Positions 25,196 through 33,841 of a DNA stretch of 50,443 nucleotides are shown here, piece after piece. The stretch comes from an uncultured Verrucomicrobiota bacterium (lineage in GTDB: Bacteria; Verrucomicrobiota; Kiritimatiellia; SS1-B-03-39; UBA6053): positions 1 to 50,443 of the forward strand of contig CAKZLZ010000158.1 in assembly GCA_937127435.1 (NCBI GenBank), read 5' to 3'. The translations under genes and the position numbers were made by a program. Positions within the stretch are counted from its first letter, which is position 1. Each line of letters opens with the position of its first letter. The notes beneath the pieces are model-generated. The model had not been told where the DNA came from and searched no databases. It was given only the letters and a program-made list of their open reading frames with translations.

Positions 25196-25474
25196 GAGCA
25201 TTTTCGGTTTAATTTGACTTATTGCGGCTGTAAGTCGCACTCTCCAAAGGCCGGTCCGTCAGGGCCGGGTGTAAATAGTAAAATACATTTGAGCCCTGAA
25301 TGGGCGACCCTCTATCTGCGGCCTACCAGTGAGAGAGTCGCCCATACAGGGCTCATAATCGTTAGAACCCATTGTTCCTGGCCCTGACGGACCAGGCTTT
25401 GGAGATGCGTGCTTTCAGCACTAAAAACCGTCTGTTAAATGACCAATCACCGTCAAATATAATAGAAACCGCTC
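25196..25474. mobile_element. MITE-like palindromic element, copy 1 (279 bp)
   Basis: Flanked by TA on both sides (25194-25195, 25475-25476), with inverted ends GAGC...GCTC and the motif ATTTGAC facing inward near each end. Most of it folds on itself: CTCCAAAG-GCCGGTCCGTCAGGGCC pairs with its mirror ending CTTTGGAG, and an inner arm (GAGCCCTGAATGGGCGAC...) pairs with GTCGCCCATACAGGGCTC. No coding capacity. It is about 96% identical to the copy at 40923-41202 (about ten substitutions and one 1-base gap by eye). TA flanks suggest a non-autonomous relative of an IS630/Tc1-mariner element. It lies between the convergent feoB and GH4 genes and may also act as a terminator. Confidence 0.75.
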
Positions 25475-25514
25475 TAGAGATCCTTCCCTGAGCAGGGGCA
25501 CATATGGATTATAA

Positions 25515-25548
25515 AAAAGACCCGAAGCACAATGGCTTCGGGTCTTTT
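25515..25548. terminator. Bidirectional intrinsic terminator
   Basis: AAAAGACCCGAAGC (25515-25528) pairs perfectly with GCTTCGGGTCTTTT (25535-25548) around the loop ACAATG. It has an A-run on one side and a T-run on the other, so it works on either strand. It lies 83 bases past the GH4 stop on the minus strand and about 350 bases after feoB. The 25162-25630 gap holds the REP, the MITE and this terminator; no gene is seen. Confidence 0.88.
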
Positions 25549-25630
25549 GATTTCCCCTCCCGAGGGATGGGGGAGGAATGGCAATCAGTTTAACTTTAAT
25601 TCACCATCCTTTATTTCCGATACACAGGAT

Positions 25631-27151
25631 TTATTTGTATCCGTCGATATATCCCTTTTCCGCACGGAAGATTTCCAGCACCATTTTGCGGATCTCCTGG
25701 GGACTGCAAACGGCAGAAGTCAGAGGGTCCAGCATCAGGGCGTGGATCGCCGCTTCCTTGCTTTTGTGGATGGCCGCTTCGGCGGCGAGGTCGAACATGG
25801 CGAGATTGCTCCGGCAAAGGGCGGCCATTTGTGGGGGCAATTTTCCGTAACGGGTGGGTTGCACGCCGTTTCCGTCGACCATACAGGCGACTTCCACACA
25901 CATGTCGGCGGGGAGGTTACTGATCAGCAATCCACTGCCATCGGTGGGTTGGTTCATCACGTTCCCATGCATACGGTAGGGGGTATCTTTCTCGATGGAT
26001 TCAATGATCCAGGATGCGTATTCCCAACTGCGTTTCCAATCAATTTCCTTTTCGCCTTTGAGAATGGCTTTGCGGTCATCATCATGTCCTTTCCGCCAGT
26101 TCGGCCAGTTGGTGGCGTAGAAACGTGATCCACCATCATATCCGCTGCGCAGAAGTTTCCGGCCTTCTTCGTTTTTGCGGTAGTAGGGGAGGTATTCGGA
26201 AAGGTGACCGGAACTCTCGGTAATGAAAGCGCCAAACTCGGTGCACATGTGTTTCCGGACCAGATCGCAGTGGTGGGCCGGACGGTCTTTGGGACTTTCG
26301 CCGGAATGGGTATGGAGCAATTCCGGGTCCACGGTGCCGGCTTTTAATTCTTTCAGGGAGAGAGAAATTTCAGATTTGAATTTCTTTTTCAGTTGCGGAT
26401 AAAGGTCTTTGCCTTTGTGTTCCAGTTTGGTGAACCAGGCCAGGTGATTGATACCCGCACATTCCCAGGACATTTCGTCGTAGGGAATGTCCGCATAGCC
26501 TGCGATCAGATTGCTGGTGCCCTGTACACTGTGGCAAAGTCCCACCACGGGGATGTCGCTTACCCGGCCGGCCGCAGTTACCATCATGGCCATGGGGTTG
26601 GTGTAGTTGAGTACCTGCACTTTGGGGCAGAGCTTTTCGCAGTCCTTGAGGATTTCAAGGAAGGCGGGGATGGTACGGAGTCCTTTGAAGAGGCCGCCCG
26701 GTCCGATGGTGTCACCAATGCATTGGTCAACGCCGTACTTCTTCGGTATGTCGTTTTCAAACTCCACGCATTGTGGACCGTTCACTTCGATGCAGTTGAT
26801 AATGTAATCGGAATCTTTCATCACCTCTCTGCGTTTGGTGGAGGTAATCACTTTCCAAGTGGGGCCTCCGGCATCTTTGATGAGTTTCCGCAACATGCGG
26901 GCAGAGAGATTGAGGCGGGTTTCATCCAAATCGACCAAGGCAAATGTGCCCCCCTTGTTTCCCGGAGTGAGGACGATGTCATGGAGAATCCGAGGGGTGA
27001 AAAAGCTTCCCGCACCCATAAAGGTGACTTTAATTTGGCGTTGGAATTCACCGGGCAATCCACGGCTGCTTGCATCCTGAGTGTGGGCAGCGTGACCGGC
27101 ATTCGAAAGTTTTTTCTTCGCAGTTGTTTTCTTTTTTTTAGCGGGACTCAT
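25631..27151 (-). CDS. GH4 NAD-dependent glycosidase (alpha-galactosidase/glucosidase/galacturonidase type)
   Basis: 506 residues. GH4 enzymes cleave glycosides by a redox-elimination mechanism needing NAD+ and a divalent metal. NAD site: GAGSFFTPRILHDI from G46; LNYTNPMAM; metal-binding cysteine in GLCHSVQGT and histidine in INHLAWF. It is cytoplasmic. Odd feature: about 40 extra N-terminal residues with SPAKKKKTTAKKK, a lysine/alanine tail like those on bacterial histone-like proteins, ahead of the family's usual start. The ATG at 27151 has a good ribosome site (AAGGA, 8 bases), so the tail seems real. It is divergent from an AraC regulator, its likely controller. Substrate cannot be fixed by eye; MelA- or GalA-like are the best guesses. 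Confidence 0.88.
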   Translation of the reverse strand: MSPAKKKKTTAKKKLSNAGHAAHTQDASSRGLPGEFQRQIKVTFMGAGSFFTPRILHDIVLTPGNKGGTFALVDLDETRLNLSARMLRKLIKDAGGPTWKVITSTKRREVMKDSDYIINCIEVNGPQCVEFENDIPKKYGVDQCIGDTIGPGGLFKGLRTIPAFLEILKDCEKLCPKVQVLNYTNPMAMMVTAAGRVSDIPVVGLCHSVQGTSNLIAGYADIPYDEMSWECAGINHLAWFTKLEHKGKDLYPQLKKKFKSEISLSLKELKAGTVDPELLHTHSGESPKDRPAHHCDLVRKHMCTEFGAFITESSGHLSEYLPYYRKNEEGRKLLRSGYDGGSRFYATNWPNWRKGHDDDRKAILKGEKEIDWKRSWEYASWIIESIEKDTPYRMHGNVMNQPTDGSGLLISNLPADMCVEVACMVDGNGVQPTRYGKLPPQMAALCRSNLAMFDLAAEAAIHKSKEAAIHALMLDPLTSAVCSPQEIRKMVLEIFRAEKGYIDGYK

Positions 27152-27197
27152 CGTTTTGTTCCTTGGGAGGGGGTGAAAGTATGGGGATCTTTTAACG

Positions 27198-27210
27198 GTT
27201 CTCTTAGAGA
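27198..27210. promoter_or_regulatory. Palindrome in the GH4/AraC divergent promoter region
   Basis: TTCTCTTAGAGAA, a perfect 13-bp palindrome, lies 47 bases from the GH4 start and 56 from the AraC start. It may be an operator for one of the two promoters. AraC proteins more often bind direct repeats, so the link to the adjacent regulator is uncertain. Confidence 0.35.
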
Positions 27211-27265
27211 ATTTCCAGAAGCTTTGTTTGATAAGATTTATGCAAAATGTGATATATGGTTTTTT

Positions 27266-28066
27266 ATGAAACTTGATAAACCCTTTGAATCTTTACCGGA
27301 TATCCCTCTGGTGCAAAAAGAGAAACATACAAAATGTAATTATTACTGGGATAATTCATTACGAAAAGCAGGAGAGGGGGCGGTGATCCAGCTTACCTTG
27401 AAAGGGTCGGCTTTTTATGAAGACCCCTCAGGACGAAAACAGGTGGGGCCCGGAGAAGCGATGATCTTCCAGTTTGAGGAAGAGAGTGTATACGGTTTGG
27501 ATGAAAGCTGTGAATTGCCTTATGAATTCTGTTGGATTTCTTTGACCGGGGGAGAGGGGCTGGTGTCATTGGTGGAGGAAATCCGTCAGCTCTTCGGTTC
27601 GGTCGTGCAAATGAAAGAAATCGGGGAGGCGGGGCAATTGTTGCTTCGGCTGCATCAGGATTTTCTCAGTGGAAATGTACGGGACCGGTTTTATATGGCC
27701 GACTGCGCTTACCGGTTGTTGATTTCACTCTACCGTGAACAAATTGCGGACATCCAGGGAAACGATCCCATTTCCTACGGCCGCCATTTGCTGGAAACGC
27801 AATTCCGTTCTCCCCGGAATCTCAAAGAATGGACGGAGGAAATCGGAATTAGCCGTGAGCATTTTACCCGGGAATTCCGGGCGCGCTACGGGGAAACGCC
27901 TGCTTCGTTTCTTCGACGCTTGCGCCTGGAACATGCGCAAGTATTGTTGCGGAACCACTCACTCAATTTGCCGGATGTGGCCACGGCCAGCGGATTCGCT
28001 TCTCCTCAAACCTTTTACCGGGCTTATAAAACCTATTATGGCGTCGCCGCAGGTCAGCAACGATGA
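27266..28066 (+). CDS. AraC-family transcriptional regulator
   Basis: 266 residues. The N-terminal ~150 residues form a cupin-like sugar-sensing domain (GAVIQLTLKGSAFYEDPSGRKQVGPGEAMIFQFEEESVYG). The C-terminal ~100 residues hold the two AraC helix-turn-helix units: NLKEWTEEIGISREHFTREFRARYGETPASFLRRLRLEHAQVLLRNHSLNLPDVATASGFASPQTFYRAYKTYYG. The start is the ATG at 27266; the frame is open further upstream only because it runs antisense to GH4. It is divergent from GH4 and most likely activates it when its sugar is present. The M16 peptidase follows after 58 bases on the same strand but is probably unrelated in function. Confidence 0.92.
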   Translation: MKLDKPFESLPDIPLVQKEKHTKCNYYWDNSLRKAGEGAVIQLTLKGSAFYEDPSGRKQVGPGEAMIFQFEEESVYGLDESCELPYEFCWISLTGGEGLVSLVEEIRQLFGSVVQMKEIGEAGQLLLRLHQDFLSGNVRDRFYMADCAYRLLISLYREQIADIQGNDPISYGRHLLETQFRSPRNLKEWTEEIGISREHFTREFRARYGETPASFLRRLRLEHAQVLLRNHSLNLPDVATASGFASPQTFYRAYKTYYGVAAGQQR

Positions 28067-28124
28067 ATGGAGTGTTTGGGTAATTTATCTTGAAGTTTCC
28101 ACTTATAAAACGCACGTATTTGGC

Positions 28125-30941
28125 ATGAAAAAACTCTTCTGCTTTGTCGTGCTTTCTCTTTTGTTTTGTATGGGGCTTCGTGCGGAGGGGTTAAGCGATC
28201 CCGATTGGCACCAGGGGCAACTCGACAATGGACTCCGTTATTTTATTCGGAACAACCCGAAACCCGAGGGAAGGGTGGAATTACGATTGGTGGTCAATGC
28301 CGGTTCGATTCTGGAAGCGGATGACCAACAGGGACTGGCTCATTTTTTGGAGCACTCCGCATTTAACGGGACCCAAAATTTTGAAAAGAATGCGTTGGTC
28401 GACTTCCTCGAATCTTTAGGGGTAGCGTTCGGCCCGGATCTGAATGCCTATACATCCTTTGATGAAACCGTTTACAAACTGAAAGTGCCAACCGAAGATC
28501 CGGAAGTGGTTGAACGTGCGTTTGTGATTTTGGCGGACTGGGCCGGAGGGATCACCAATTCGGATAAAGCGTTGTCGGATGAACGGGGGGTCATCATCGA
28601 AGAATGGCGGGGCCGCCGTGGGGCAAGTGCCCGGGTGAGAGATCAGCAGTATCCGGTTATGTTTAAAGGTTCCCGTTATGCGGAACGCTTACCGATTGGC
28701 ACCATGGAGGTTTTGGAGAATTTTGATTTCGACCGTTTACGTCAGTTTTATACGGACTGGTACCGTCCTGATTTGATGTCCGTGGTGGTGGTGGGAGATG
28801 TGGATGTTGAGCAGGTTCAGGATTGGATCCAAACCCACTTCTCTGAATTGAGTGGGCCAGAGACGCCTCCTGAACGGCTGAGATATGTCCATCCTGCGCA
28901 TGCCGAAACGGTCGTGGGGACCTTTAGTGATCCGGAGTTAACCGGCTCGGACGTGACCCTGATGTGGAAAATGCCTTCCCGTCCGGTGATTACCGAAGCG
29001 GATTATATCGAGGACATCAAGGCATCTTTGGCGGTGGACATGTTGAATCAGCGTTTGTTTGAATTGACTCAACAATCTCCTGCACCCTTTCTGCAGGGAC
29101 AGGTTTATCAGGGCGGTTACACCCGTGGGGGCGATGTCTTCCTGCTGTATGCGGCGGTGAAAGATGAAGAGGGTGCCTATTTGGAAGCGGCACAGACCTT
29201 ATTGGTAGAAGCCAACCGGGCGAAACTTGGATTTACCCAAGGGGAGTTGGATCGGGCCTCCGCCAGACGATTGCGTCAGATGGAGAAGAGTTTTAATGAA
29301 CGGAACAACACCGAGAGTGCGGAATTTGCTGCTGAGATGGTTCGGCATGCCTTAACGGGTGAATATACGCCGGGGATTGCCAGGGAACTGGAAATTACCC
29401 GGGCGGTTTTGGCAGAAGTGAACCTGGCGGAAGTACAGTCGGTTTATCAAAGTTGGATCCGGGATGAAGACCGGGTGATTATGGCCACCGGTCCTTCAAA
29501 GGACGGCGTCACAAATCTTCCTGAAGATGCTGAACTCCTCGCCTTGTATGCAAAAGTGGCAGGCATGAAGCTTGCCGGGTATGAAGAGGGGCTTTCGGAC
29601 CAACCCCTGGTGGAAACGGCTCCGGTGCCGGGTGAAATATTGGAGAAAAGCACCCGGGAGGATTTGGGGTTGACCAGCTATAAACTGTCCAATGGCATCA
29701 CCGTGACGCTGAAGCCTACGGATTTTAAAGAAGATGAAGTGCTGTTCAAAGCCTGGCGGGGCGGGGGAATGAATTTGGCAGGAGCAGGGGAATGGAATCA
29801 TGCCCGGTTGGCGGCTCCGATTGCGGAAGCGACGGGAATGGGAAGCTTCTCTCCGGTGGACTTACAAAAAATGCTTTCCGGCAAATTGGTTGGCATCAAG
29901 GCGGGACTGACTATGGACCAGGATGTGTTGGAGGGATCCGCCAGTCCACAGGATCTGGAAACGTTGCTTCAGTTGATCCATTTGCGCATGACCACGGTTC
30001 GTGAAGATGAAAATGCTTTCGGTGCCTTCCAGGCACGGTTACGTGAAAGTGTGCGCAACCGTTTGTCGGATCCCAAAGCGGAGTTTGCGGAATTGGTAAG
30101 TTTGACCTTGAGCCAGCATCACCCGCGCACGTTACCCTTGACTTTGGAAGATGTGGATGCCTTGGACATGTCCGCGAGTCTGGATTTCTTCCATCAACGT
30201 TTTCAAAATGCCTACGGGTTTGAATTTTTGTTTGTAGGCAATGTGGATCCGGAGACCTTCGAAGCCCAACTGAAAACCTGGGTGGCTTCTCTGCCCGCAG
30301 AGGAAACCGAAATCAAGGCGGCTTATTTGGATACCGGATTCCCGGAATATGAGCTCCGTCGTGATATGTATAAAGGCTTGGAGCCGGTGAGTCAGGTTCA
30401 GATGATTTGGACCCAGGACGATTTTACCTGGGACTATAAATCGCGTCACAAAATGCAATCAATGATCGCCGCCCTGCGGATTCGCTTGCGTGAAGTGGTG
30501 CGGGAAGAGCAGGGCGGCTCTTACCATGTGTCGGCCTGGTCGCCGGTACAACATTACCCTGAACCCAGAGCGATGGTTCGCATTGCGTTCACTTGTGACC
30601 CTGTGCGTACGGAAGATTTGATTTTAAGTATTGAATCCCTGTTGGAATCGTTTGACACGGAGGCTTTGGATGAAAGTTATGCACTGAAAGTGAGAGAGGG
30701 ACAGTTAAGTCGCCGGGAACAGGATTTAGAGGAAAACAGTTTTTGGACCTATGTGTTGCCGTTTTATCAGTGGCACCAAGAAGATCCCGCCGTGTTACTG
30801 GAGTTTGATGCCTATGTTTCAGATGTCAGCCCCGGGAGTATACTGGAAACTGCGACCCAATTTTTTGCAACCCCACATTATGCGGTGTTTGTGTTGCATC
30901 CCTCAAAAAAAGAGGAAGGGACGGACAAACAGACCCCGTAA
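28125..30941 (+). CDS. Secreted M16-family zinc metallopeptidase (two-lobed)
   Basis: 938 residues. A signal peptide (about 1-20, ending LRA) points to the periplasm. The inverted zinc motif is H73-F-L-E76-H77 in GLAHFLEHSAFNGT, and NAYTSFDETVYKL follows as in pitrilysin-type proteases. A second, inactive M16 half (about residues 490-930) starts DLGLTSYKLSNGITVTLKPTDFKEDEV, giving the usual clam-shell of two halves, as in the PqqL-like long form. Such enzymes degrade peptides in the periplasm. The ATG at 28125 begins a clean signal peptide; the open frame continues upstream but overlaps the AraC gene. It is 44 bases before pap; no functional link is apparent. Confidence 0.93.
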   Translation: MKKLFCFVVLSLLFCMGLRAEGLSDPDWHQGQLDNGLRYFIRNNPKPEGRVELRLVVNAGSILEADDQQGLAHFLEHSAFNGTQNFEKNALVDFLESLGVAFGPDLNAYTSFDETVYKLKVPTEDPEVVERAFVILADWAGGITNSDKALSDERGVIIEEWRGRRGASARVRDQQYPVMFKGSRYAERLPIGTMEVLENFDFDRLRQFYTDWYRPDLMSVVVVGDVDVEQVQDWIQTHFSELSGPETPPERLRYVHPAHAETVVGTFSDPELTGSDVTLMWKMPSRPVITEADYIEDIKASLAVDMLNQRLFELTQQSPAPFLQGQVYQGGYTRGGDVFLLYAAVKDEEGAYLEAAQTLLVEANRAKLGFTQGELDRASARRLRQMEKSFNERNNTESAEFAAEMVRHALTGEYTPGIARELEITRAVLAEVNLAEVQSVYQSWIRDEDRVIMATGPSKDGVTNLPEDAELLALYAKVAGMKLAGYEEGLSDQPLVETAPVPGEILEKSTREDLGLTSYKLSNGITVTLKPTDFKEDEVLFKAWRGGGMNLAGAGEWNHARLAAPIAEATGMGSFSPVDLQKMLSGKLVGIKAGLTMDQDVLEGSASPQDLETLLQLIHLRMTTVREDENAFGAFQARLRESVRNRLSDPKAEFAELVSLTLSQHHPRTLPLTLEDVDALDMSASLDFFHQRFQNAYGFEFLFVGNVDPETFEAQLKTWVASLPAEETEIKAAYLDTGFPEYELRRDMYKGLEPVSQVQMIWTQDDFTWDYKSRHKMQSMIAALRIRLREVVREEQGGSYHVSAWSPVQHYPEPRAMVRIAFTCDPVRTEDLILSIESLLESFDTEALDESYALKVREGQLSRREQDLEENSFWTYVLPFYQWHQEDPAVLLEFDAYVSDVSPGSILETATQFFATPHYAVFVLHPSKKEEGTDKQTP

Positions 30942-30985
30942 TATTTTTACGGAACTTCGCAACAGATTAGGTTGAGGATAAGCTT

Positions 30986-32494
30986 ATGACAAAGACCAAA
31001 GATAAATGGGAAAGAGCGCTTGGACAACCGAAAATTTCCAAATCGGAATTTAAGGAAATTGAGCCTGAACTTCGACGTGAATTGGTGGAGTTACAGCAGG
31101 AGCTTCGAAGCTCCAATGTTTCGGTTATGGTGGTGTTTGCGGGAGTGGACGGGGCCGGGAAGCATGAAATGGTAAACACCCTGAATGCCTGGATGGATCC
31201 ACGGGGAATTGTGACCCATGCGTATTCATCAAAAGATGCGGAAGCCAAGGAGCGTCCGGATTTCTGGAAATACTGGAGAGATTTACCCTCAGTAGGACAA
31301 GTCGGATTGTTTTTGAGTGCCTGGTATTCCAAGCCCTTGTTAAGGCGGGTGCAGCGTGCAACATCGGAAAAAGTGTTTCAAAAGCAATTAAAAGACATCA
31401 GTGCTTTTGAACGCAGTTTGGCGGACAACGGGATTTTACTGGTAAAGGTCTGGATGCATCTCGACAAAAAAGCCCAGCTGAAACGCCTTGAAGAGTTGTC
31501 ATCGAAACCGGAAACAGAATGGCAAATTAAACCGGGTGCCTGGGAAAATTGGGGATTATATGACCGTTTTATAAAGGCTTCCGACCAGATTAATGAGTCC
31601 TCAGAGAAGGGCGGGGCTCCCTGGCTGCTGGTGAACGGCAAGCACCGCTATTCACGTCAGATTGTGGTGGCGCGTGCGTTACGGGATGCCATGCGTGAGC
31701 GTCTGGCAAATCCACCGGAGTTCCGGGGGCTGGATGAGAAGGCCTGGGACGCCAAGATGAAGGAAGGACGGGGAACTCTCCAGAAAATGGATTTAAGCAA
31801 ATCGTTGGAAAAAAGTATCTACAAAGAAAAGCTGAAGGCTTTGCAGGCGAAGTTGTATCAGTTGCAGCATCAGGCAAAACTTGCGGGTTTGTCTACAGTG
31901 TTGGTATTTGAAGGTCAGGATGCGGCGGGGAAAGGCGGATCGATTCGCCGTTTGGTTCAGGGCCTGGATGCGCAACAGTATCAGGTTATTCCGATCGCGG
32001 CGCCCACCAAAGAAGAGTTGGCGCACCATTATTTGTGGCGCTTCTGGCGGCATTTGCCCCGCAGGGGACGGGTGACAATTTTCGACCGTTCCTGGTATGG
32101 CCGGGTATTGGTGGAAAGGGTGGAAGGCTTTGCCAAAGATGCGGAATGGCAAAGGGCCTTTCAAGAGATCAATGAGTTTGAACAGCAATTGGTGGATAAC
32201 AAATACCTGGTGATAAAGTTTTGGATTCAGATTGATAAGAAGATGCAGCTTTTCCGTTTTAAAGAACGGGAAAACACCCCTTACAAAAAATGGAAAATTA
32301 CGGATGAAGATTGGCGGAACCGCGAAAAGTGGGATGCCTATGATGTGGCCGTGGATGATATGATCAGTTTGACCGATCACAAGCATGCCCCCTGGGTTTT
32401 GGTGGAAGGGAATGACAAATCCTGGTCCCGAATCAAAGTGCTGGAAACAATTTGTGATCAGCTCGAAAAAGCACTGAAGAAAATCAAGGCCTAA
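30986..32494 (+). CDS. pap: Polyphosphate:AMP phosphotransferase (two-domain PPK2)
   Basis: 502 residues with two PPK2 domains in tandem, the architecture of Pap, which makes ADP from AMP with polyphosphate as phosphate donor. Walker A of the first domain is G53-VDGAG-K59 and of the second G310-QDAAG-K316. Only the second has the lid/active region FDRSWYGRVLVERV; in the first it reads FLSAWYSKPLLRRV, lacking the aspartate and arginine, so the N-terminal half is probably non-catalytic, as is usual for this class. It is cytoplasmic. Its presence about 12 kb from a VTC-type polyphosphate polymerase suggests that polyphosphate matters in this cell. The next gene starts 13 bases later. Confidence 0.92.
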   Translation: MTKTKDKWERALGQPKISKSEFKEIEPELRRELVELQQELRSSNVSVMVVFAGVDGAGKHEMVNTLNAWMDPRGIVTHAYSSKDAEAKERPDFWKYWRDLPSVGQVGLFLSAWYSKPLLRRVQRATSEKVFQKQLKDISAFERSLADNGILLVKVWMHLDKKAQLKRLEELSSKPETEWQIKPGAWENWGLYDRFIKASDQINESSEKGGAPWLLVNGKHRYSRQIVVARALRDAMRERLANPPEFRGLDEKAWDAKMKEGRGTLQKMDLSKSLEKSIYKEKLKALQAKLYQLQHQAKLAGLSTVLVFEGQDAAGKGGSIRRLVQGLDAQQYQVIPIAAPTKEELAHHYLWRFWRHLPRRGRVTIFDRSWYGRVLVERVEGFAKDAEWQRAFQEINEFEQQLVDNKYLVIKFWIQIDKKMQLFRFKERENTPYKKWKITDEDWRNREKWDAYDVAVDDMISLTDHKHAPWVLVEGNDKSWSRIKVLETICDQLEKALKKIKA

Positions 32495-32506
32495 GCGAAG
32501 GTTGGG

Positions 32507-33175
32507 ATGCCGGGACTGATCATACTTTTTATTGGAGTGGCGATTGTTTTCGTTGTCTTCGCCCACCAGGCGGAGAAGAAGAAACGGGAGCAAATCCGTC
32601 TGTATGCGCAGTCCCGCCACTTGCGTTTTTCACCCGATAAAGACCGCGCCTTTGCCAAATCGTTCCGGGATTTCAGATTCTTGGCTCAGGGGTCGAACCG
32701 CTTTGCGCAATACAGGATGCAAGGCGAAGTAAACGGGCATCAATTGCTGATGTGCGAGTATCATTATCAGGTGACCAGCAGCAACGGCAAACAAACGACC
32801 ACCCATCATTATTGGTCGACGCTGGTGATGTTGCGGCCTTCATTCCGACTGAAGCCTTTGGCGATTCGCAGGGAAGGGTTTTTCGATAAAATGAAAGCCA
32901 CTTTTGGTTGGGATGATATTGATTTCGCCTCGGCCGAATTCAGTCGGCAGTTTCATGTAAGTGCACCGGACCGGGACTGGGCCTTTGCGGTGGTGCAGCC
33001 GGCGACCATGGATTTGCTGATGCGGAGTGACCGGGATTTGGGCGTTTATATGGAGCAGGGCTGGTTGATGTTGGGGTACAAAAAACGAATGGACCTTGGC
33101 CGTTTGGAGAATATGATATCAACCGGATGCCGTTTGCTTGATGAGATTCCCGATTTTTGTAAGGAAGGATCATGA
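32507..33175 (+). CDS. Membrane-anchored protein of unknown function coupled to LemA
   Basis: 222 residues. One N-terminal membrane helix (about 4-20) is followed by KKKREQIRLYAQSRHL, so the rest is cytoplasmic by the positive-inside rule. The middle has a beta-rich block: DFRFLAQGSNRFAQYRMQGEVNG, then HQLLMCEYHYQVTSSNGKQTTTHHYWSTLVML. This resembles domains that planctomycete and verrucomicrobial genomes often label DUF3137-like or hypothetical; I cannot assign it. Its stop overlaps the lemA start (ATGA at 33172-33175), so the two are translated together and the proteins probably work together at the membrane. Confidence 0.7.
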   Translation: MPGLIILFIGVAIVFVVFAHQAEKKKREQIRLYAQSRHLRFSPDKDRAFAKSFRDFRFLAQGSNRFAQYRMQGEVNGHQLLMCEYHYQVTSSNGKQTTTHHYWSTLVMLRPSFRLKPLAIRREGFFDKMKATFGWDDIDFASAEFSRQFHVSAPDRDWAFAVVQPATMDLLMRSDRDLGVYMEQGWLMLGYKKRMDLGRLENMISTGCRLLDEIPDFCKEGS

Positions 33176-33723
33176 CTGTTTTAGTCCCGCTATTCATTTT
33201 CGTGTTGATCCCCCTGATTTGGTTTGTGGGAACTTATAATGGGCTGGTGAGAATCCGAAATCACTGCGCGGAGTCCTTTGCCAATATCGATACCGAATTG
33301 AAGCGCCGCCATCATCTGATTCCGAATTTGGTAAGGACGGTCAAGGGCTACGCCACCCATGAAAAAGAAGTGTTCCAGGCCGTAACCGAGGCCCGGAACC
33401 AGGCCCAACAAGTTTCCCGAAACCCGGAAGTACAAGCGCCGTTGGAGAACCAGTTGGTGGAAAGCATTGGCCGGTTATTGGCGGTGGTGGAGGCCTATCC
33501 CAACCTGAAAGCGGATCAACATTTTTTGGAATTACAACGGGAGTTGGTCGAAACCGAAAACCGGATTCAGCACACCCGGCGGATTTATAATGCCAATGTG
33601 CGGGATTTAAATAACCGGGTGGAAATGTTTCCCTCTTCGGTGGTGGCCAATATGTCCGGGGTGAAAATGCAGGCTTTTTTCGAAATCACAGATTTACGGA
33701 TGCGGGAAGTGCCGAGGCTGTAG
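33172..33723 (+). CDS. lemA: LemA family protein
   Basis: 183 residues, standard length. An N-terminal membrane helix (about 3-20) is followed by the LemA helical bundle: YNGLVRIRNHCAESFANIDTELKRRHHLIPNLVRTVKGYATHEKEVFQAVTEARNQA, and TENRIQHTRRIYNANVRDLNNRVEMFPSSVVA near the end. The biochemical role of LemA is unclear; it recurs with membrane proteins of unknown function. It overlaps its upstream partner by 4 bases. The TAG stop is also the last three bases of the GTAG head of a REPIN. Confidence 0.92.
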   Translation: MTVLVPLFIFVLIPLIWFVGTYNGLVRIRNHCAESFANIDTELKRRHHLIPNLVRTVKGYATHEKEVFQAVTEARNQAQQVSRNPEVQAPLENQLVESIGRLLAVVEAYPNLKADQHFLELQRELVETENRIQHTRRIYNANVRDLNNRVEMFPSSVVANMSGVKMQAFFEITDLRMREVPRL

Positions 33724-33796
33724 TCCACGCTCTTCGAGCGTGGAAATTTCAGCATTTGCGCTTGTTTCATTTCCACGCTCGGAGATCGTGGACTAC
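33720..33796. repeat. REPIN: two inverted REP palindromes with GTAG heads
   Basis: Left REP: GTAG (33720-33723), 9-bp stem TCCACGCTC / GAGCGTGGA with loop TTC. Right REP, inverted: TCCACGCTC, loop GGA, GATCGTGGA, then CTAC (33793-33796), with one stem mismatch. The whole forms a 77-bp doublet that can fold into one long hairpin. The tetranucleotide GTAG before the foot of the hairpin is the hallmark of REPs moved by RAYT (TnpA-REP, IS200/IS605-like). No RAYT gene is in the window. The left head overlaps the lemA stop codon. Confidence 0.8.
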
Positions 33797-33841
33797 TCGA
33801 TTTGCTTTACGAAATATTTTTTTAAGATAAAGGACTCAGAT

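Noticed and set aside
25162..25630. CRISPR array or tRNA in the long gap after feoB
   Set aside because: The repeats are inverted within one element, not regularly spaced direct repeats, and no cloverleaf can be drawn; the region is explained by a REP, a MITE and a terminator.
26393..27265. Upstream extension of the AraC frame
   Set aside because: Runs antisense across the GH4 gene; the AraC sensing domain starts at 27266.
27735..28124. Upstream extension of the M16 peptidase frame
   Set aside because: Overlaps the AraC DNA-binding domain in another frame; the signal peptide begins at 28125.
31793..32620. 275-codon minus-strand open frame over pap
   Set aside because: Antisense of the active PPK2 domain; no independent evidence of coding.
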